Made by a program: the position numbers and the translations under genes | The notes under the pieces: model-generated | The model's input: the letters and a program-made list of their open reading frames with translations, nothing else | What the model was told of the DNA's origin: nothing | The model's database searches: none | Shown: piece after piece, positions 36,981-45,852 of the stretch | Layout: each line of letters starts with the position of its first letter | Numbering within the stretch: the first letter of the stretch is position 1 | DNA from: Sphingomonas sp. TDK1 | GTDB lineage: Bacteria > Pseudomonadota > Alphaproteobacteria > Sphingomonadales > Sphingomonadaceae | Assembly (NCBI RefSeq): GCF_001650735.1 | Contig: NZ_LXVY01000046.1 | Span: 1 to 64,000 of the forward strand | Direction: 5' to 3' | DNA length: 64,000 bases

Positions 36981-38056
36981 GGATCGCGATCCTCGCACAT
37001 GTCCGCCAGCGCATCGCCGAGCCCTTTGCCGGGGGCATGGAATCGCTTTGCTGGTACCTCACCGCGGGACTGCAGGCGCGAGGCCATGACGTCGTGCTCT
37101 TTGCGGCGGGCGACAGCGATCCGCGCTTCACGATCGATCCGGTGCTCGCCGAACATTATGAGCGCACCTTCCCCTGGGCCGAGCATCGCGGCTCCGCCCC
37201 GCTGATCGCGCATCTCGATGCGGGCTATGCGCAGGCATGCGATCGCATCGCCGGCGGCGGATTCGATGTCGTCCACAATAACAGCCTCCACCGCTTTCCG
37301 CTGGAATCCCGGCGCACCGCGGTCACGCCGACGGTCACCTCGCTCCACGTGCCGCCCTATGACGCGTTGCACTGGTTCGTTGCATCAAGTCCGGCCCCGC
37401 GGCATCGCCTGACCGTCACCTCGGCCCGGCAACTCGCGGCGTGGTGGCCGCAGGGCGCGCCTCCCGAAGCATCCGTGCTTCACAACGGCATCGATCCCGC
37501 GCGCTGGCCATTCGTGGATCGGGGGGACGGCACCGCAGTCTGGTGCGGGCGGATCACGCCCAACAAGGGGACGCACCTGGCGGCACAGGCCGCGATCCGA
37601 GCCGGAATCCCACTGACGCTGTTCGGCGCGATCGAGGACCCGGATTATTGGGCCGCGGAGGTCGCGCCGTTGATCGGAGGCCAGGTGCGGTATGGCGGCC
37701 ATCTGAAGGGCGCCGCGCTCGCGTCGGAATTGGGCCGCGCGTCCGTCTTTCTATTCACCCCCTGCTGGGACGAACCCTTCGGCCTTGTCGCGGTGGAGGC
37801 GATGTCGTGCGGGCTCCCGGTCGCCGCATTCGACATGGGCGCGGCGCGCGAAGTGGTCGGCGAGGCCGGAGCGTTTGCGTCTTGCGGGAATGTCGCGGAG
37901 CTTGCCGACGCCATCGATACGGCATCGACCATCCCGCGCACTGCCGCACGGGATCGCGTGCTGCGCCTGTTCACGCACGAACGCTGGCTCGCCCGCTGCG
38001 AAAGCCTCTATGCCGAGGTGCAGATGCAGGATAGCGAGGCACTGCACGCGGTATGA
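36977..38056 (+). CDS. Family 4 glycosyltransferase
   Basis: A 359-residue GT-B enzyme. The N-terminus RIAILAHVRQRIAEPFAGGM is followed by GFDVVHNNSLHRFPL. The C-terminal donor domain shows VWCGRITPNKGTHLAAQAAI, RYGGHLKGAALASELGRASV and TPCWDEPFGLVAVEAMSCG with the E-x7-E motif. The start is GTG 36977, overlapping the preceding stop (GTGA). Retaining GT4 enzymes typically use UDP- or GDP-sugars. Fourth member of the coupled run. Confidence 0.87.
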   Translation: MRIAILAHVRQRIAEPFAGGMESLCWYLTAGLQARGHDVVLFAAGDSDPRFTIDPVLAEHYERTFPWAEHRGSAPLIAHLDAGYAQACDRIAGGGFDVVHNNSLHRFPLESRRTAVTPTVTSLHVPPYDALHWFVASSPAPRHRLTVTSARQLAAWWPQGAPPEASVLHNGIDPARWPFVDRGDGTAVWCGRITPNKGTHLAAQAAIRAGIPLTLFGAIEDPDYWAAEVAPLIGGQVRYGGHLKGAALASELGRASVFLFTPCWDEPFGLVAVEAMSCGLPVAAFDMGAAREVVGEAGAFASCGNVAELADAIDTASTIPRTAARDRVLRLFTHERWLARCESLYAEVQMQDSEALHAV

Positions 38057-38967
38057 CCGATGTCGTCACGGCGCAACAGGCGCTGCTGCAATCCCGTTAT
38101 CGCGCGCATATCGGCCCAAGCGACGCCTATGCGCTGGTCGATTTCCCCGATCACGCCAATGTCGGGGACAGCGCGATCTGGCTGGGCGAATGCCGGATGC
38201 TGCGTGCGATCACGGGCCGCGCCCCGGACTATATCTCGACCTGGCACGACTTCGATCCGCTGGCCTTTCGGCAGGCCTGTCCCAGCGGGACATTGTTCCT
38301 GCACGGCGGTGGAAACCTCGGCGATCTCTGGCCGCATCACCAGCAGTTCCGCGAAGCGCTGCTTGGCGCCGTTCGCGACCGGCCTGTGGTGCAATTGCCG
38401 CAGTCGATCCATTTCACGGACGATGGCGCGCTGTCGCGCTTCGCCGAACGCGTCGCATGCCATCCGGATTTCACGCTGCACGTGCGCGACCGGGAAAGCC
38501 TCGCGATCGCGGCGGCGCATTTCGCCTGCCAAGTCCACCTGACGCCGGATTCGGCATTTGCGCTGGGTCCGCAGCCACGCGGGCCGGACGACACGCCGAT
38601 ACTGGCCCTGATGCGCACCGATATCGAGCGCAAGGCCGTCCGCGATACGTCGCTTTCCGGGGCAACGATCGTCGATTGGCTGGAGGATGATGCCGATCTG
38701 CCGCAAGGCACGGATAGCGCGGCGCGGGAGGCGCAGGCGCGCGCCCGCGTCGCCCGCGGCCTGAGGCTGCTGTCGCGCGGCACCATCATTGCTACCGATC
38801 GTCTGCACGGCCACATCCTTGCGACCCTGCTCGGCATCCCGCACACCGTGTTCGACAACAGTTATGGCAAGCTGGGAGCCTATATCCGCGCCTGGACCGC
38901 GACGTCCCCGCTGGTGCGGCGGGCCGACGACAGGGCAGCACCGGCGGCGGCGCCGGTCGCATCATGA
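38053..38967 (+). CDS. Polysaccharide pyruvyl transferase family protein
   Basis: 304 residues. DFPDHANVGDSAIWLGECRM and LFLHGGGNLGDLWP carry the glycine-rich motifs of this family (also seen in CsaB, ExoV and WcaK), and IATDRLHGHILATLLGIPHT carries the conserved D-R-x-H-G block. Members usually transfer pyruvate from phosphoenolpyruvate to a sugar as a ketal, although some act as glycosyltransferases. The gene overlaps both neighbours by 4 bases. It implies an acidic, pyruvylated or similarly decorated surface glycan. Confidence 0.82.
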   Translation: MTDVVTAQQALLQSRYRAHIGPSDAYALVDFPDHANVGDSAIWLGECRMLRAITGRAPDYISTWHDFDPLAFRQACPSGTLFLHGGGNLGDLWPHHQQFREALLGAVRDRPVVQLPQSIHFTDDGALSRFAERVACHPDFTLHVRDRESLAIAAAHFACQVHLTPDSAFALGPQPRGPDDTPILALMRTDIERKAVRDTSLSGATIVDWLEDDADLPQGTDSAAREAQARARVARGLRLLSRGTIIATDRLHGHILATLLGIPHTVFDNSYGKLGAYIRAWTATSPLVRRADDRAAPAAAPVAS

Positions 38968-40004
38968 GCGATCCTGTCGCGATCAGCCTATTGGTTTGCA
39001 CGCGGAACCGTGCCGGCGCGCTGCCTGGCTTGCTGGGGTCGATCCACCGCGCGGCCACGCGCCATCCGAACATTTCGATCGAGGTCGTAATCGTCGATAA
39101 TGGCTCGTCGGATGCGACGCCATCGTTGCTGGCGGCCTGGTGCGCGGCGCAGCCTTTCCCCGTGCTGTTGCTCCGCGAGGAGCGCCCTGGCCTCGCGCAT
39201 GCCCGCAACTGCGGCCTAGCCGCGGTGCGCGGCGCAATCGTTGCAATGACGGATGACGATTGCGTCCTTCACGACCATTATTTCGAAGCCCTATCCACCT
39301 GCTTCTCCGAATTCCCGGGGCCCGTAATCATCGGCGGCCGCATCCTGCTGGGCAACCCGGCGGACCTGCCCGTTACGATCAAGCTGGAGGATCATCCGAT
39401 GGTGGCCGATCCTGCCGCGTTCCCCGGTGGCTTTGCCATGGGCGCAAATCTCGCGTTCACGCGATGCGTGCTGGACAGGATCGGCAGCTTCGATGCGCGT
39501 TTCGGGGCGGGCGCGCCCTTCATCGCAGCGGAAGACACCGATTTCCTGTTTCGCGCCCTGGGGCGGGGCATCGCGCTGCGATATGACCCGCGTTTCGCGG
39601 TAGATCACCATCATGGCCGCCGGACCGTCGCAGAGGCGACGCGCCTACTCGCCGGGTACAGCTATGGAGACGGGGCGCTCTATGCCAAGCACCTCCTCTC
39701 CGACAGGCGTATCCTTGCCGCACTTTTTGCGGACATCGGCGATCTGGTGCGGGACTTTCAAGGGCCACGCACGGTGCATGGCGGCATTCGGTACTTTTAT
39801 TGCTTTCGCCTCAAACACAAGATCCGGGGCATCTTGGCGTTCGTGACAAGGCATCTTCAAATGCGGGTGTCTCGATCTCCAAACCAGACAAATGTCCCTT
39901 CGGCGGCGACCGACACCGCCAAGGGCAATGCTTGTTCGGTCACGCCCCTATCCGACCGGCGGATCGAGCGCGTTTACCAGACGCGTCGACGACGCGCGCG
40001 CTAA
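38964..40004 (+). CDS. Family 2 glycosyltransferase (second of two)
   Basis: 346 residues, GT-A fold: ISLLVCTRNRAGALPGLL at the start, VEVVIVDNGSSDATPSLL-like segment EVVIVDNGSSDATPSLLAAW, donor motif IVAMTDDDCVLHDHYFEAL, AMGANLAFTRCVLDRIG, and base region PFIAAEDTDFLFRALGRG. The last 60 residues are basic and low-complexity. Final gene of the coupled six-gene run; a hairpin follows within 60 bases. No membrane segments, so it probably works on a lipid carrier at the inner leaflet. No polymerase or flippase gene is in the window. Confidence 0.85.
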   Translation: MSDPVAISLLVCTRNRAGALPGLLGSIHRAATRHPNISIEVVIVDNGSSDATPSLLAAWCAAQPFPVLLLREERPGLAHARNCGLAAVRGAIVAMTDDDCVLHDHYFEALSTCFSEFPGPVIIGGRILLGNPADLPVTIKLEDHPMVADPAAFPGGFAMGANLAFTRCVLDRIGSFDARFGAGAPFIAAEDTDFLFRALGRGIALRYDPRFAVDHHHGRRTVAEATRLLAGYSYGDGALYAKHLLSDRRILAALFADIGDLVRDFQGPRTVHGGIRYFYCFRLKHKIRGILAFVTRHLQMRVSRSPNQTNVPSAATDTAKGNACSVTPLSDRRIERVYQTRRRRAR

Positions 40005-40040
40005 GTGCTTTGCCGGACCGGCGATATACTGGTGGTTTTC

Positions 40041-40063
40041 GCCGGGATGCGCAGTGACCCGGC
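40041..40063 (+). terminator. Possible terminator after the glycosyltransferase operon
   Basis: GCCGGG and CCCGGC form a 6-base stem around an 11-base loop, 36 bases past the last stop. No T-run follows, so an intrinsic terminator is uncertain. Confidence 0.35.
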
Positions 40064-40232
40064 AAACCGCGTCGAACAAATCTGTCGAAGGACGGCCGGA
40101 AGATAGGTAATAGTGCTTTTCCGTTCTCGGCAACGCCTCGCAAGAATAGCACCGTAGAACCACCTAGTATGACATAAACCCATTTTACGCCTACCATCTT
40201 TAACTCCGGCGAAACTCGCGGGAGATAATTAA

Positions 40233-42740
40233 ATGGCCGTCCAAAAACTTGCTTACATTCGCTCTGGGGCATCGGCGCTGGCGATCCTATGCGCGTGTGC
40301 CACAACCACGGTGCAAGCGCAGGATGGTCCTTCCCCCCAGACTGCGTGGGAGGCGAGCCGGACGGTCGATGACAACGCCTCGATCTCCACCGGCGTCGCC
40401 AAGGCGCGCGATCCGCTGAACAGCGCCACCTCGACCAGCGCATTCAAGGAGCGCGACATTTCCGCGCTGGCGCCGATCTCACTCGCCGATCTGCTGCGCA
40501 ACGTGCCCGGCATCCGCGCCGAGGCCGGCACCGGCGTCGCCAACAACAGCTATACCGTGCGCGGCCTGCCGCTGGTGAATGCTGGCGCCAAATATCTGCA
40601 GCTGCAGGAAGATGGCCTTCCCGTCCTCGAATTCGGGGACTTCTTCGTGGCGCCGTCCGATATCTTCCTGCGCGCCGACCTGAACGTCGCGCAGATCGAA
40701 TCCATCCGCGGCGGGTCGTCTTCGACCTTCGCGTCCAACGCCCCTGGTGGCGTCGTGAACCTCGTCTCGAAAACCGGCGAGGTCGAGGGTGGCTCGGTCC
40801 AGGCTTCGAGCGGCATCGACTACAAGACCCATCGCCTCGATGCCGATTATGGCGGCCAGCTCGGCGGCGGCTGGCGTTTCCACATCGGCGGCTTCTATCG
40901 CCAGGGTGAGGGTCCGCGCCACACCGGCTACGACGCCCTCCAGGGCGGTCAGGTAAAGCTGAACGTTACCCGCCAGTTCGCCAACGGTTATATCCGCTTC
41001 AACGCCAAGCTGCTCGACGACCGCTTTCCCTATTATTACACCTATCCGGTGGCGGTAAGCGGCACGAACGAAAAACCCAGCTTCCGCAATGTCGCCAATT
41101 TCGATATCAGTTCGGACACGGCCCAGTCGCGCTACATCTCGACGCGCGTCGCACCCGGCTTCGCCGGCGCGATTTCGAATACCAATATGCAGGACGATAT
41201 GCGCGCCAAGGCCAAGGCCCTCGGCTTCGAGGCGCAGTTTACCTTGGCCGGATGGACGCTCGCCGAGCGCTTCCGTTATGCCGACAACAGCGGCGTGCTC
41301 AACCAGGTCGTACCCCTGTCGGTAGCTCCGGCTGCAGATCTCGCGTCGCAGTTCACCGGCCAGCCCGGCAATGTGCTGACCTATGCCACCGGCCCTGCCA
41401 AGGGCAGCCAGCTGAACCCAGCGACGGTCAACGGCAACGGTCTGCTGATGGCGACCGGTTTCTACCGCGCGGGCATCGACAGCATGCGCAACATTACCAA
41501 TGATTTCCGTGCAAGCCGCGCCTGGAACCTTGGGGGCAGCACGCTGACGACCACCTTCGGCGTGTACAAGGCGCTGCAGGACCTGAATACTTCCGAAGGC
41601 ATGACGTCGGTATTCCAGGACGTGGTCGGCGGCGGCAAGTCGGCGCTGGTCGATGTGCGGCGGGCCAACGGCACGCTGATAACCCAGAACGGGGTGGTGG
41701 ACTATGGCTTCCTCGGCCAGCCCGGCATCGCCCGCAACGCCGATGTGCGCTATGACATCACCGCGCCCTACGCGTCTTTCAACTTGCAAAAGGGCCGGTT
41801 CGCACTGGGCGGCTCGCTCCGCTATGATACGGGCAGCGTACGCGGCACCGCCTTCGCCGATCAGAGCACCCGGGCCCAAGACATGAACGGCGACGGGCAG
41901 ATCGACCTGGACGGGCCCGAAGCGGCGGTGCCCTTCATTGATCCGGCGACGCGCTGGCCGGTACACTACAACTATCACTATGTTTCCTATTCGGCCGGCC
42001 TCAACTATCGTGTGGCGGAGGCTCTGTCCGTATTCGCGCGCTATAGCCGCGGCGCACGCGCCGGCGCCGACAGCATCCTGTTCTCTCCAGCGCTCGACCG
42101 CGCGACCGGTGGGCTTGCCGACAGCAGCGCTGCCTATGACCCGGTGCGCCAGGTGGAGGGCGGATTCAAATACCGGAACGGCGGCGTGATCGTGAACGTC
42201 ACCGCCTTCCACGCCCTGACGCGAGAGACCAATTCACAGATCTACAACGACGCCAATGGCAACCAGGTCTATGGCGTGGTCCAGCGCTCCTACCGCACCT
42301 ATGGCGCGGAGCTGGAATCCCGGGTGCGCAAGGGGCCGTTCAGCGTGAGCGGCAACCTGACCCTGTCGGGCGGCAAGATCACCGCGGCGAACGATCCGGC
42401 AGTAGTTGGCAAGAAGCCGCGCCACCAGGCGGCGGCGATCTATAGCCTTACCCCGCAGTTCGAGAAGGATCTGGTCACGGTTGGCGTCAACATCGCCGGC
42501 CAAACCTCGAGCTACTCGCAGGACGTGAACCAGCTGAAGATGCCCAGCTTCACCACCGTCGGCGCCTTTGTGCAGGTGCGGCCCATCGAGCGCCTGTCGC
42601 TGGCGCTCAACGCCAGCAACCTGTTCAATACCGTGGCATTTGTCGACATCGGCGATGCGACGATCCCAAGCTATGGCGTGGTGCTTGGCCGCACGCTGCC
42701 CGGTCGCATGCTGACCGCTTCGGCGCGGGTATTCTTCTAA
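40233..42740 (+). CDS. TonB-dependent outer-membrane receptor
   Basis: 835 residues. A signal peptide (YIRSGASALAILCACATTT, cleaved near VQAQ) is followed by a plug domain with SLADLLRNVPGIRAEAGTG, YTVRGLPLVNAGAKYLQLQE and IESIRGGSSSTFASNAPGG, then a long barrel ending in LPGRMLTASARVFF with C-terminal Phe. No obvious TonB box is seen near the N-terminus. ATG 40233 has GGGAG 10-14 bases upstream. It follows the glycosyltransferase operon on the same strand by 228 bases and may be separately transcribed. The ligand is unknown; a carbohydrate is plausible from context. Confidence 0.9.
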   Translation: MAVQKLAYIRSGASALAILCACATTTVQAQDGPSPQTAWEASRTVDDNASISTGVAKARDPLNSATSTSAFKERDISALAPISLADLLRNVPGIRAEAGTGVANNSYTVRGLPLVNAGAKYLQLQEDGLPVLEFGDFFVAPSDIFLRADLNVAQIESIRGGSSSTFASNAPGGVVNLVSKTGEVEGGSVQASSGIDYKTHRLDADYGGQLGGGWRFHIGGFYRQGEGPRHTGYDALQGGQVKLNVTRQFANGYIRFNAKLLDDRFPYYYTYPVAVSGTNEKPSFRNVANFDISSDTAQSRYISTRVAPGFAGAISNTNMQDDMRAKAKALGFEAQFTLAGWTLAERFRYADNSGVLNQVVPLSVAPAADLASQFTGQPGNVLTYATGPAKGSQLNPATVNGNGLLMATGFYRAGIDSMRNITNDFRASRAWNLGGSTLTTTFGVYKALQDLNTSEGMTSVFQDVVGGGKSALVDVRRANGTLITQNGVVDYGFLGQPGIARNADVRYDITAPYASFNLQKGRFALGGSLRYDTGSVRGTAFADQSTRAQDMNGDGQIDLDGPEAAVPFIDPATRWPVHYNYHYVSYSAGLNYRVAEALSVFARYSRGARAGADSILFSPALDRATGGLADSSAAYDPVRQVEGGFKYRNGGVIVNVTAFHALTRETNSQIYNDANGNQVYGVVQRSYRTYGAELESRVRKGPFSVSGNLTLSGGKITAANDPAVVGKKPRHQAAAIYSLTPQFEKDLVTVGVNIAGQTSSYSQDVNQLKMPSFTTVGAFVQVRPIERLSLALNASNLFNTVAFVDIGDATIPSYGVVLGRTLPGRMLTASARVFF

Positions 42741-42745
42741 GGATC

Positions 42746-42774
42746 CGAGGTCGCCGGCCACGCTGGCGACCTCG
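42746..42774. terminator. Bidirectional terminator-like hairpin
   Basis: CGAGGTCGCC and GGCGACCTCG form a perfect 10-base stem around GGCCACGCT, six bases past the receptor stop. It sits between convergent transcription units, so it may serve both strands. It lacks a clear T-run. Confidence 0.65.
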
Positions 42775-42825
42775 AACCCCAGTGCCGATGGGCCGCAGGG
42801 AACTTGGCCCAGCCGCAACGCACCC

Positions 42826-42921
42826 TCATGCAATCAGTAAGCCCCGATCCTGGGCAAGCGCCGGCGCCGCGCTAGCGCCGGTCGCCGCAAGGCAAAGCGC
42901 TGCGCTGATCTTTCGCATCAT
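42826..42921 (-). CDS. 31-residue signal-peptide-like mini-ORF
   Basis: ATG 42919-42921 is preceded by GAAGGAAGAG, a good ribosome site. The product is an almost complete secretion signal (RKISAALCLAATGASAAPAL, then AQ) followed by only DRGLLIA before a TGA. It is either a truncated remnant of an exported protein or a tiny exported peptide. It lies 37 bases downstream of the 100-residue exported protein on the same strand. Confidence 0.45.
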   Translation of the reverse strand: MMRKISAALCLAATGASAAPALAQDRGLLIA

Positions 42922-42958
42922 CTCTTCCTTCACGTCCAAGACCATTCATGGGCCTGGG

Positions 42959-43261
42959 TCACTTACGCTGGAGGCATTCGTCCCGACGCTGTTTGGTGCA
43001 TGGCGGATAGGTCTTCCGCGGCGCCGGCGGGGGAAAGGCTTGGGACGGAGTCAGGGTCTGCGCCACAAAGTCGATTTTCGTGGCAGGCGTCACGGGACCG
43101 TCGATGGCGGGAGATGCCGGCGCGTAGCCCCCCGGTGACTCGACCGCGCGGAAGCCGTTCGTATCGGTAAAGCTGCGGTCCTGCGCGACCGTCTGCGCGC
43201 TCGCCTGGCCGGCGACGCTCAAGAGAATGGCCGCCGAAGCAGCGAAAATCGTACGGATCAT
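42959..43261 (-). CDS. Small exported hypothetical protein
   Basis: 100 residues with a clear signal peptide (IRTIFAASAAILLSVAGQAS, cleaved near ASAQ). The mature part is proline-rich and ends with a basic, two-cysteine tail (YPPCTKQRRDECLQRK). No family is recognised. It lies 89 bases downstream of the outer-membrane barrel gene on the same strand, and the two may be co-transcribed. Probably periplasmic or cell-surface. Confidence 0.65.
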   Translation of the reverse strand: MIRTIFAASAAILLSVAGQASAQTVAQDRSFTDTNGFRAVESPGGYAPASPAIDGPVTPATKIDFVAQTLTPSQAFPPPAPRKTYPPCTKQRRDECLQRK

Positions 43262-43350
43262 TGTCTACTCCTTCAGTTGCTCCATTGGAGCGGTTTTCGA
43301 TCTGCGGGGGGAGGTTGGAGCGGCTGCGGCGCGGCCGCCCCAGGCCGGGG

Positions 43351-43935
43351 TCAGAAGCGCAGACCAACGCCAGCGAGGATCTGGTTGCGGTGCACGTCGG
43401 CCGAATAGTGCGAGTAGCGATACTCCCCCGAAAGGTAGACGGCGGGGGTAATCGCATATTCGGCGCCGACGCCGAGACGATATCCATCCCGGTCCGCCGC
43501 ACGATCGACGTTGCCGGCGAACGCATCCTCCAACCGCGTGGAGAAACGCGCGTTGCTGTAGCCGAACTTGCCGTAAACCAGCACCTTGGGGTTTACGACG
43601 TACCCCAGGCGGCCCCCGATATAGAGGTCACGGTCGGACCGCTCGCACCGCCGCGCACCAGCACCCGCCGCCGCATCCGGGCGACATTCCGACTGCGTCG
43701 AGTCGGCGACCTCGACCTCCGGCCCAACGCGCAGATTGCCGCGCGCAAGGTCGTAGCCCAGCGTGGCGCCGTATACGAAGCCGTCCCCGGCAACCCGGTG
43801 ACCGCCGCCGACGCGGCCCCAGCCGGCTTCCAGGCCGACATGCGCACCAGCAAATGGCACCTTGTCCTGCGCCATAGCCGACGTCGCCGTTACTCCCGCA
43901 GCCGAAGCTGCGAGAATAGCAATCAGATTTTTCAT
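43351..43935 (-). CDS. Small outer-membrane beta-barrel protein (opacity/OmpA-barrel type)
   Basis: 194 residues. A signal peptide (KNLIAILAASAAGVTATSAM, then AQ) precedes an eight-strand-type barrel with alternating residues: GAHVGLEAGWGRVGGG, FVYGATLGYDLARGNLRVG, DLYIGGRLGYVVNPKVLVYG, VYLSGEYRYSHYSAD and the closing QILAGVGLRF with C-terminal Phe. Such barrels are structural or adhesin-like. ATG 43933-43935 has GGGAGAACG upstream; an upstream in-frame start adds an odd leader and is rejected. Confidence 0.85.
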   Translation of the reverse strand: MKNLIAILAASAAGVTATSAMAQDKVPFAGAHVGLEAGWGRVGGGHRVAGDGFVYGATLGYDLARGNLRVGPEVEVADSTQSECRPDAAAGAGARRCERSDRDLYIGGRLGYVVNPKVLVYGKFGYSNARFSTRLEDAFAGNVDRAADRDGYRLGVGAEYAITPAVYLSGEYRYSHYSADVHRNQILAGVGLRF

Positions 43936-44460
43936 GACGTTCTCCCATTTATTCGCGTCATTGCCTTGACACACAAAATATATTGGAGATTCTCGGAACA
44001 TTTTTAGAATACCAAGGTCTTATAAACCTTCGTATGATCTTGCACCAAGAGCGCCATATCACCTTTCCATACGCCGCCCCAGCCACAGCACTCTATCTTA
44101 TTCTCCGCCCAGATTTCCGACCACCCCACAGACTCTGGATGGATGCGATTGTCAGGGCAGCCATGGGATCGGAGCGCGCCGGGAACCAGCCGTATTCGAT
44201 GTTGGGCGCCAACGCGACAAAAGCTGCCAGACGACCAAACCGCCGAACAATCTGGCCCAGTCGCGCGCGACGAGGCCGGCTCACCGCCAGCTGCTCCGGA
44301 ACGAGGCACCGCCAGCCTGGCGTCGCCACTCCCCGCATGAGAGAGTCTTCGAGCGCCAAGATCCTACGGTCCGCAGCGTTGGCCCGGGCGAGCGGCACTG
44401 CAGCCGCGTTGGCGCTTGCACGTGACGTCCCGTCCCTTCCTGGACTTGCGATGGGGCAAT
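43936..44460. other. Intergenic stretch without recognised gene
   Basis: Open frames on both strands, but none with a recognisable domain, signal or convincing ribosome site. The first ~100 bases are AT-rich and probably carry the barrel-gene promoter. A small inverted repeat AAGGT-CTTATAA-ACCTT lies at 44012-44028. Confidence 0.4.
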
Positions 44461-45444
44461 CTACCAGCCCCGCTTTGCCTGCACCTCGCGAAAGCGGGAT
44501 TCGCTTTGCGGCTTGATCAACACCAGCGAAACTTGGGGCACATGGTGCTTGACGCGGCCTTCGACAGCGATCACCGCCCGCTCTATCTCTTCCGTCGTCA
44601 GATCCGCTCGAAACGCCACGCTGATCGAAACCAAAAGGTGCTCGGGTCCTATCCGGACCGAAAAAAGCCCATTCGCGGCGCGCACCTCCGGCACCTCTGC
44701 GGTGGCACGCAACACGCTCTGCTCGATCTCCGGGGACGCCGACGCGCCGATGATCAGGCTGCGACTTTCATTGGCAAGGAGCAGTGCCGTCGCGGCCATC
44801 ATCGAGGCAATCGCCAGCGATGCCACGCCGTCGGCAGCGGGAAAGCCGAAACGAACGCTCATCACCATGCCAAGCGCGGCGACGACGATCCCGGCTAACG
44901 AGGCAAAGCTTGTAAAGAGCACCGTCATTGTTGCCCCATCGCGCGAACGCTTGAGGTAACGGAACAGGTTGTGATCGCTTGAGGCGCGAACGACCTTTCG
45001 ACACGTGATGACGGCAAAGCCGCTATCGATCAGGAAGGACAGGAGCAACACCAGGAAGCTCGTCGAAGTCGGTCCCAAAGGCTGGGGCGACACATATTGA
45101 TGCCACCCCTCTCGGAACGCGAAGCCTGCACCGACCGCCAGGATGAGCATCGCAGCGACGAGATTCCAGAAGAAGGCCGCGCGCCCATAGCCGAACTGGA
45201 AATCCCGGTTGGCCGGCCGCCTCGCAGCGGCAAGCCCGTAAAGCAGGATCACCTCAGTCAGCGCATCAAGGACACTGTGCACACCCTCGGCGAACAGCGC
45301 GCTTCCCCCACTCTCCCGCGCGGCGGAGAATTTGAGCAACGCGATGATGACATCGGCACACAAGCCCAGCAGCACGATCGACATGCTGGGAGACACGCGG
45401 CGAAACCGCGCCAGGGTTGGCAGCTCTTGCGTGATGAACGGCAC
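44461..45444 (-). CDS. Cation diffusion facilitator family transporter
   Basis: 327 residues with six hydrophobic segments. The first metal-binding helix reads FAEGVHSVLDALTEVILL, with the His/Asp pair of the H-x3-D site. The second site lies in FPAADGVASLAIASM, which keeps one Asp. The C-terminal cytoplasmic domain (EIEQSVLRATAEVPEVRAAN, then HLLVSISVAFRADLTTEEIE) is the usual metallochaperone-like fold. It probably exports zinc, iron, manganese or a similar divalent ion by proton exchange. The start is GTG 45442-45444 with an AAAGG site. Which metal is not clear. Confidence 0.88.
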   Translation of the reverse strand: MPFITQELPTLARFRRVSPSMSIVLLGLCADVIIALLKFSAARESGGSALFAEGVHSVLDALTEVILLYGLAAARRPANRDFQFGYGRAAFFWNLVAAMLILAVGAGFAFREGWHQYVSPQPLGPTSTSFLVLLLSFLIDSGFAVITCRKVVRASSDHNLFRYLKRSRDGATMTVLFTSFASLAGIVVAALGMVMSVRFGFPAADGVASLAIASMMAATALLLANESRSLIIGASASPEIEQSVLRATAEVPEVRAANGLFSVRIGPEHLLVSISVAFRADLTTEEIERAVIAVEGRVKHHVPQVSLVLIKPQSESRFREVQAKRGW

Positions 45445-45624
45445 GACAAGCCTTTCGACGAGTTTGCCTGCGCTATACCTGCCCTGCCCGCCCAGATGTC
45501 AGCATACTAGTGTTTAGTCTGGCGGGTGCCGCGCCCGTCCGGGGAAATGTGCAGGACAGGCTGCCCGTATTCACACCAAAGTCTGAATATACTTTCGTAT
45601 CTCTCATCGGACCTTTGTGCTTCC

Positions 45625-45661
45625 CCAAATTCCTCGTTGCCATTCGGCTTTGGGAATTTGG
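45625..45661 (+). repeat. Inverted repeat adjoining a ribosome site
   Basis: CCAAATTCC (45625-45633) and GGAATTTGG (45653-45661) form a perfect 9-base stem with a 19-base loop. The right arm runs into GGAGG, the ribosome site of the mini-ORF at 45669, so folding could affect its translation. Confidence 0.5.
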
Positions 45662-45668
45662 AGGTCAC

Positions 45669-45833
45669 ATGGAGATTGCATCCTCATTCGCTGCAGTAAC
45701 TATCGACGCAGCGGCGCGGGCCATCGCCGGGGCCCGATTCAAGCTCCCGTCAAGCGACCACGGCATTGCCGGTTCACCGGTAAATCGCGCGGAACATCAC
45801 GTCGCTTGTCTCAGCCCTTGGCCTTTTCCTTGA
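45669..45833 (+). CDS. Possible 54-residue ORF ahead of the lipoprotein gene
   Basis: ATG 45669 follows TTTGGAGGTCAC, a strong ribosome site. The product begins MEIASSFAAVTIDAAARAIA and is of no known family. It ends 19 bases before the lipoprotein start and may be a leader peptide. Coding status is uncertain. Confidence 0.3.
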   Translation: MEIASSFAAVTIDAAARAIAGARFKLPSSDHGIAGSPVNRAEHHVACLSPWPFP

Positions 45834-45852
45834 GCACACATGGAGGCCGCCA

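Noticed and set aside
43983..44516. 177-codon plus-strand frame between the barrel and CDF genes
   Set aside because: It runs into the CDF gene on the other strand and has a shadow-like composition.
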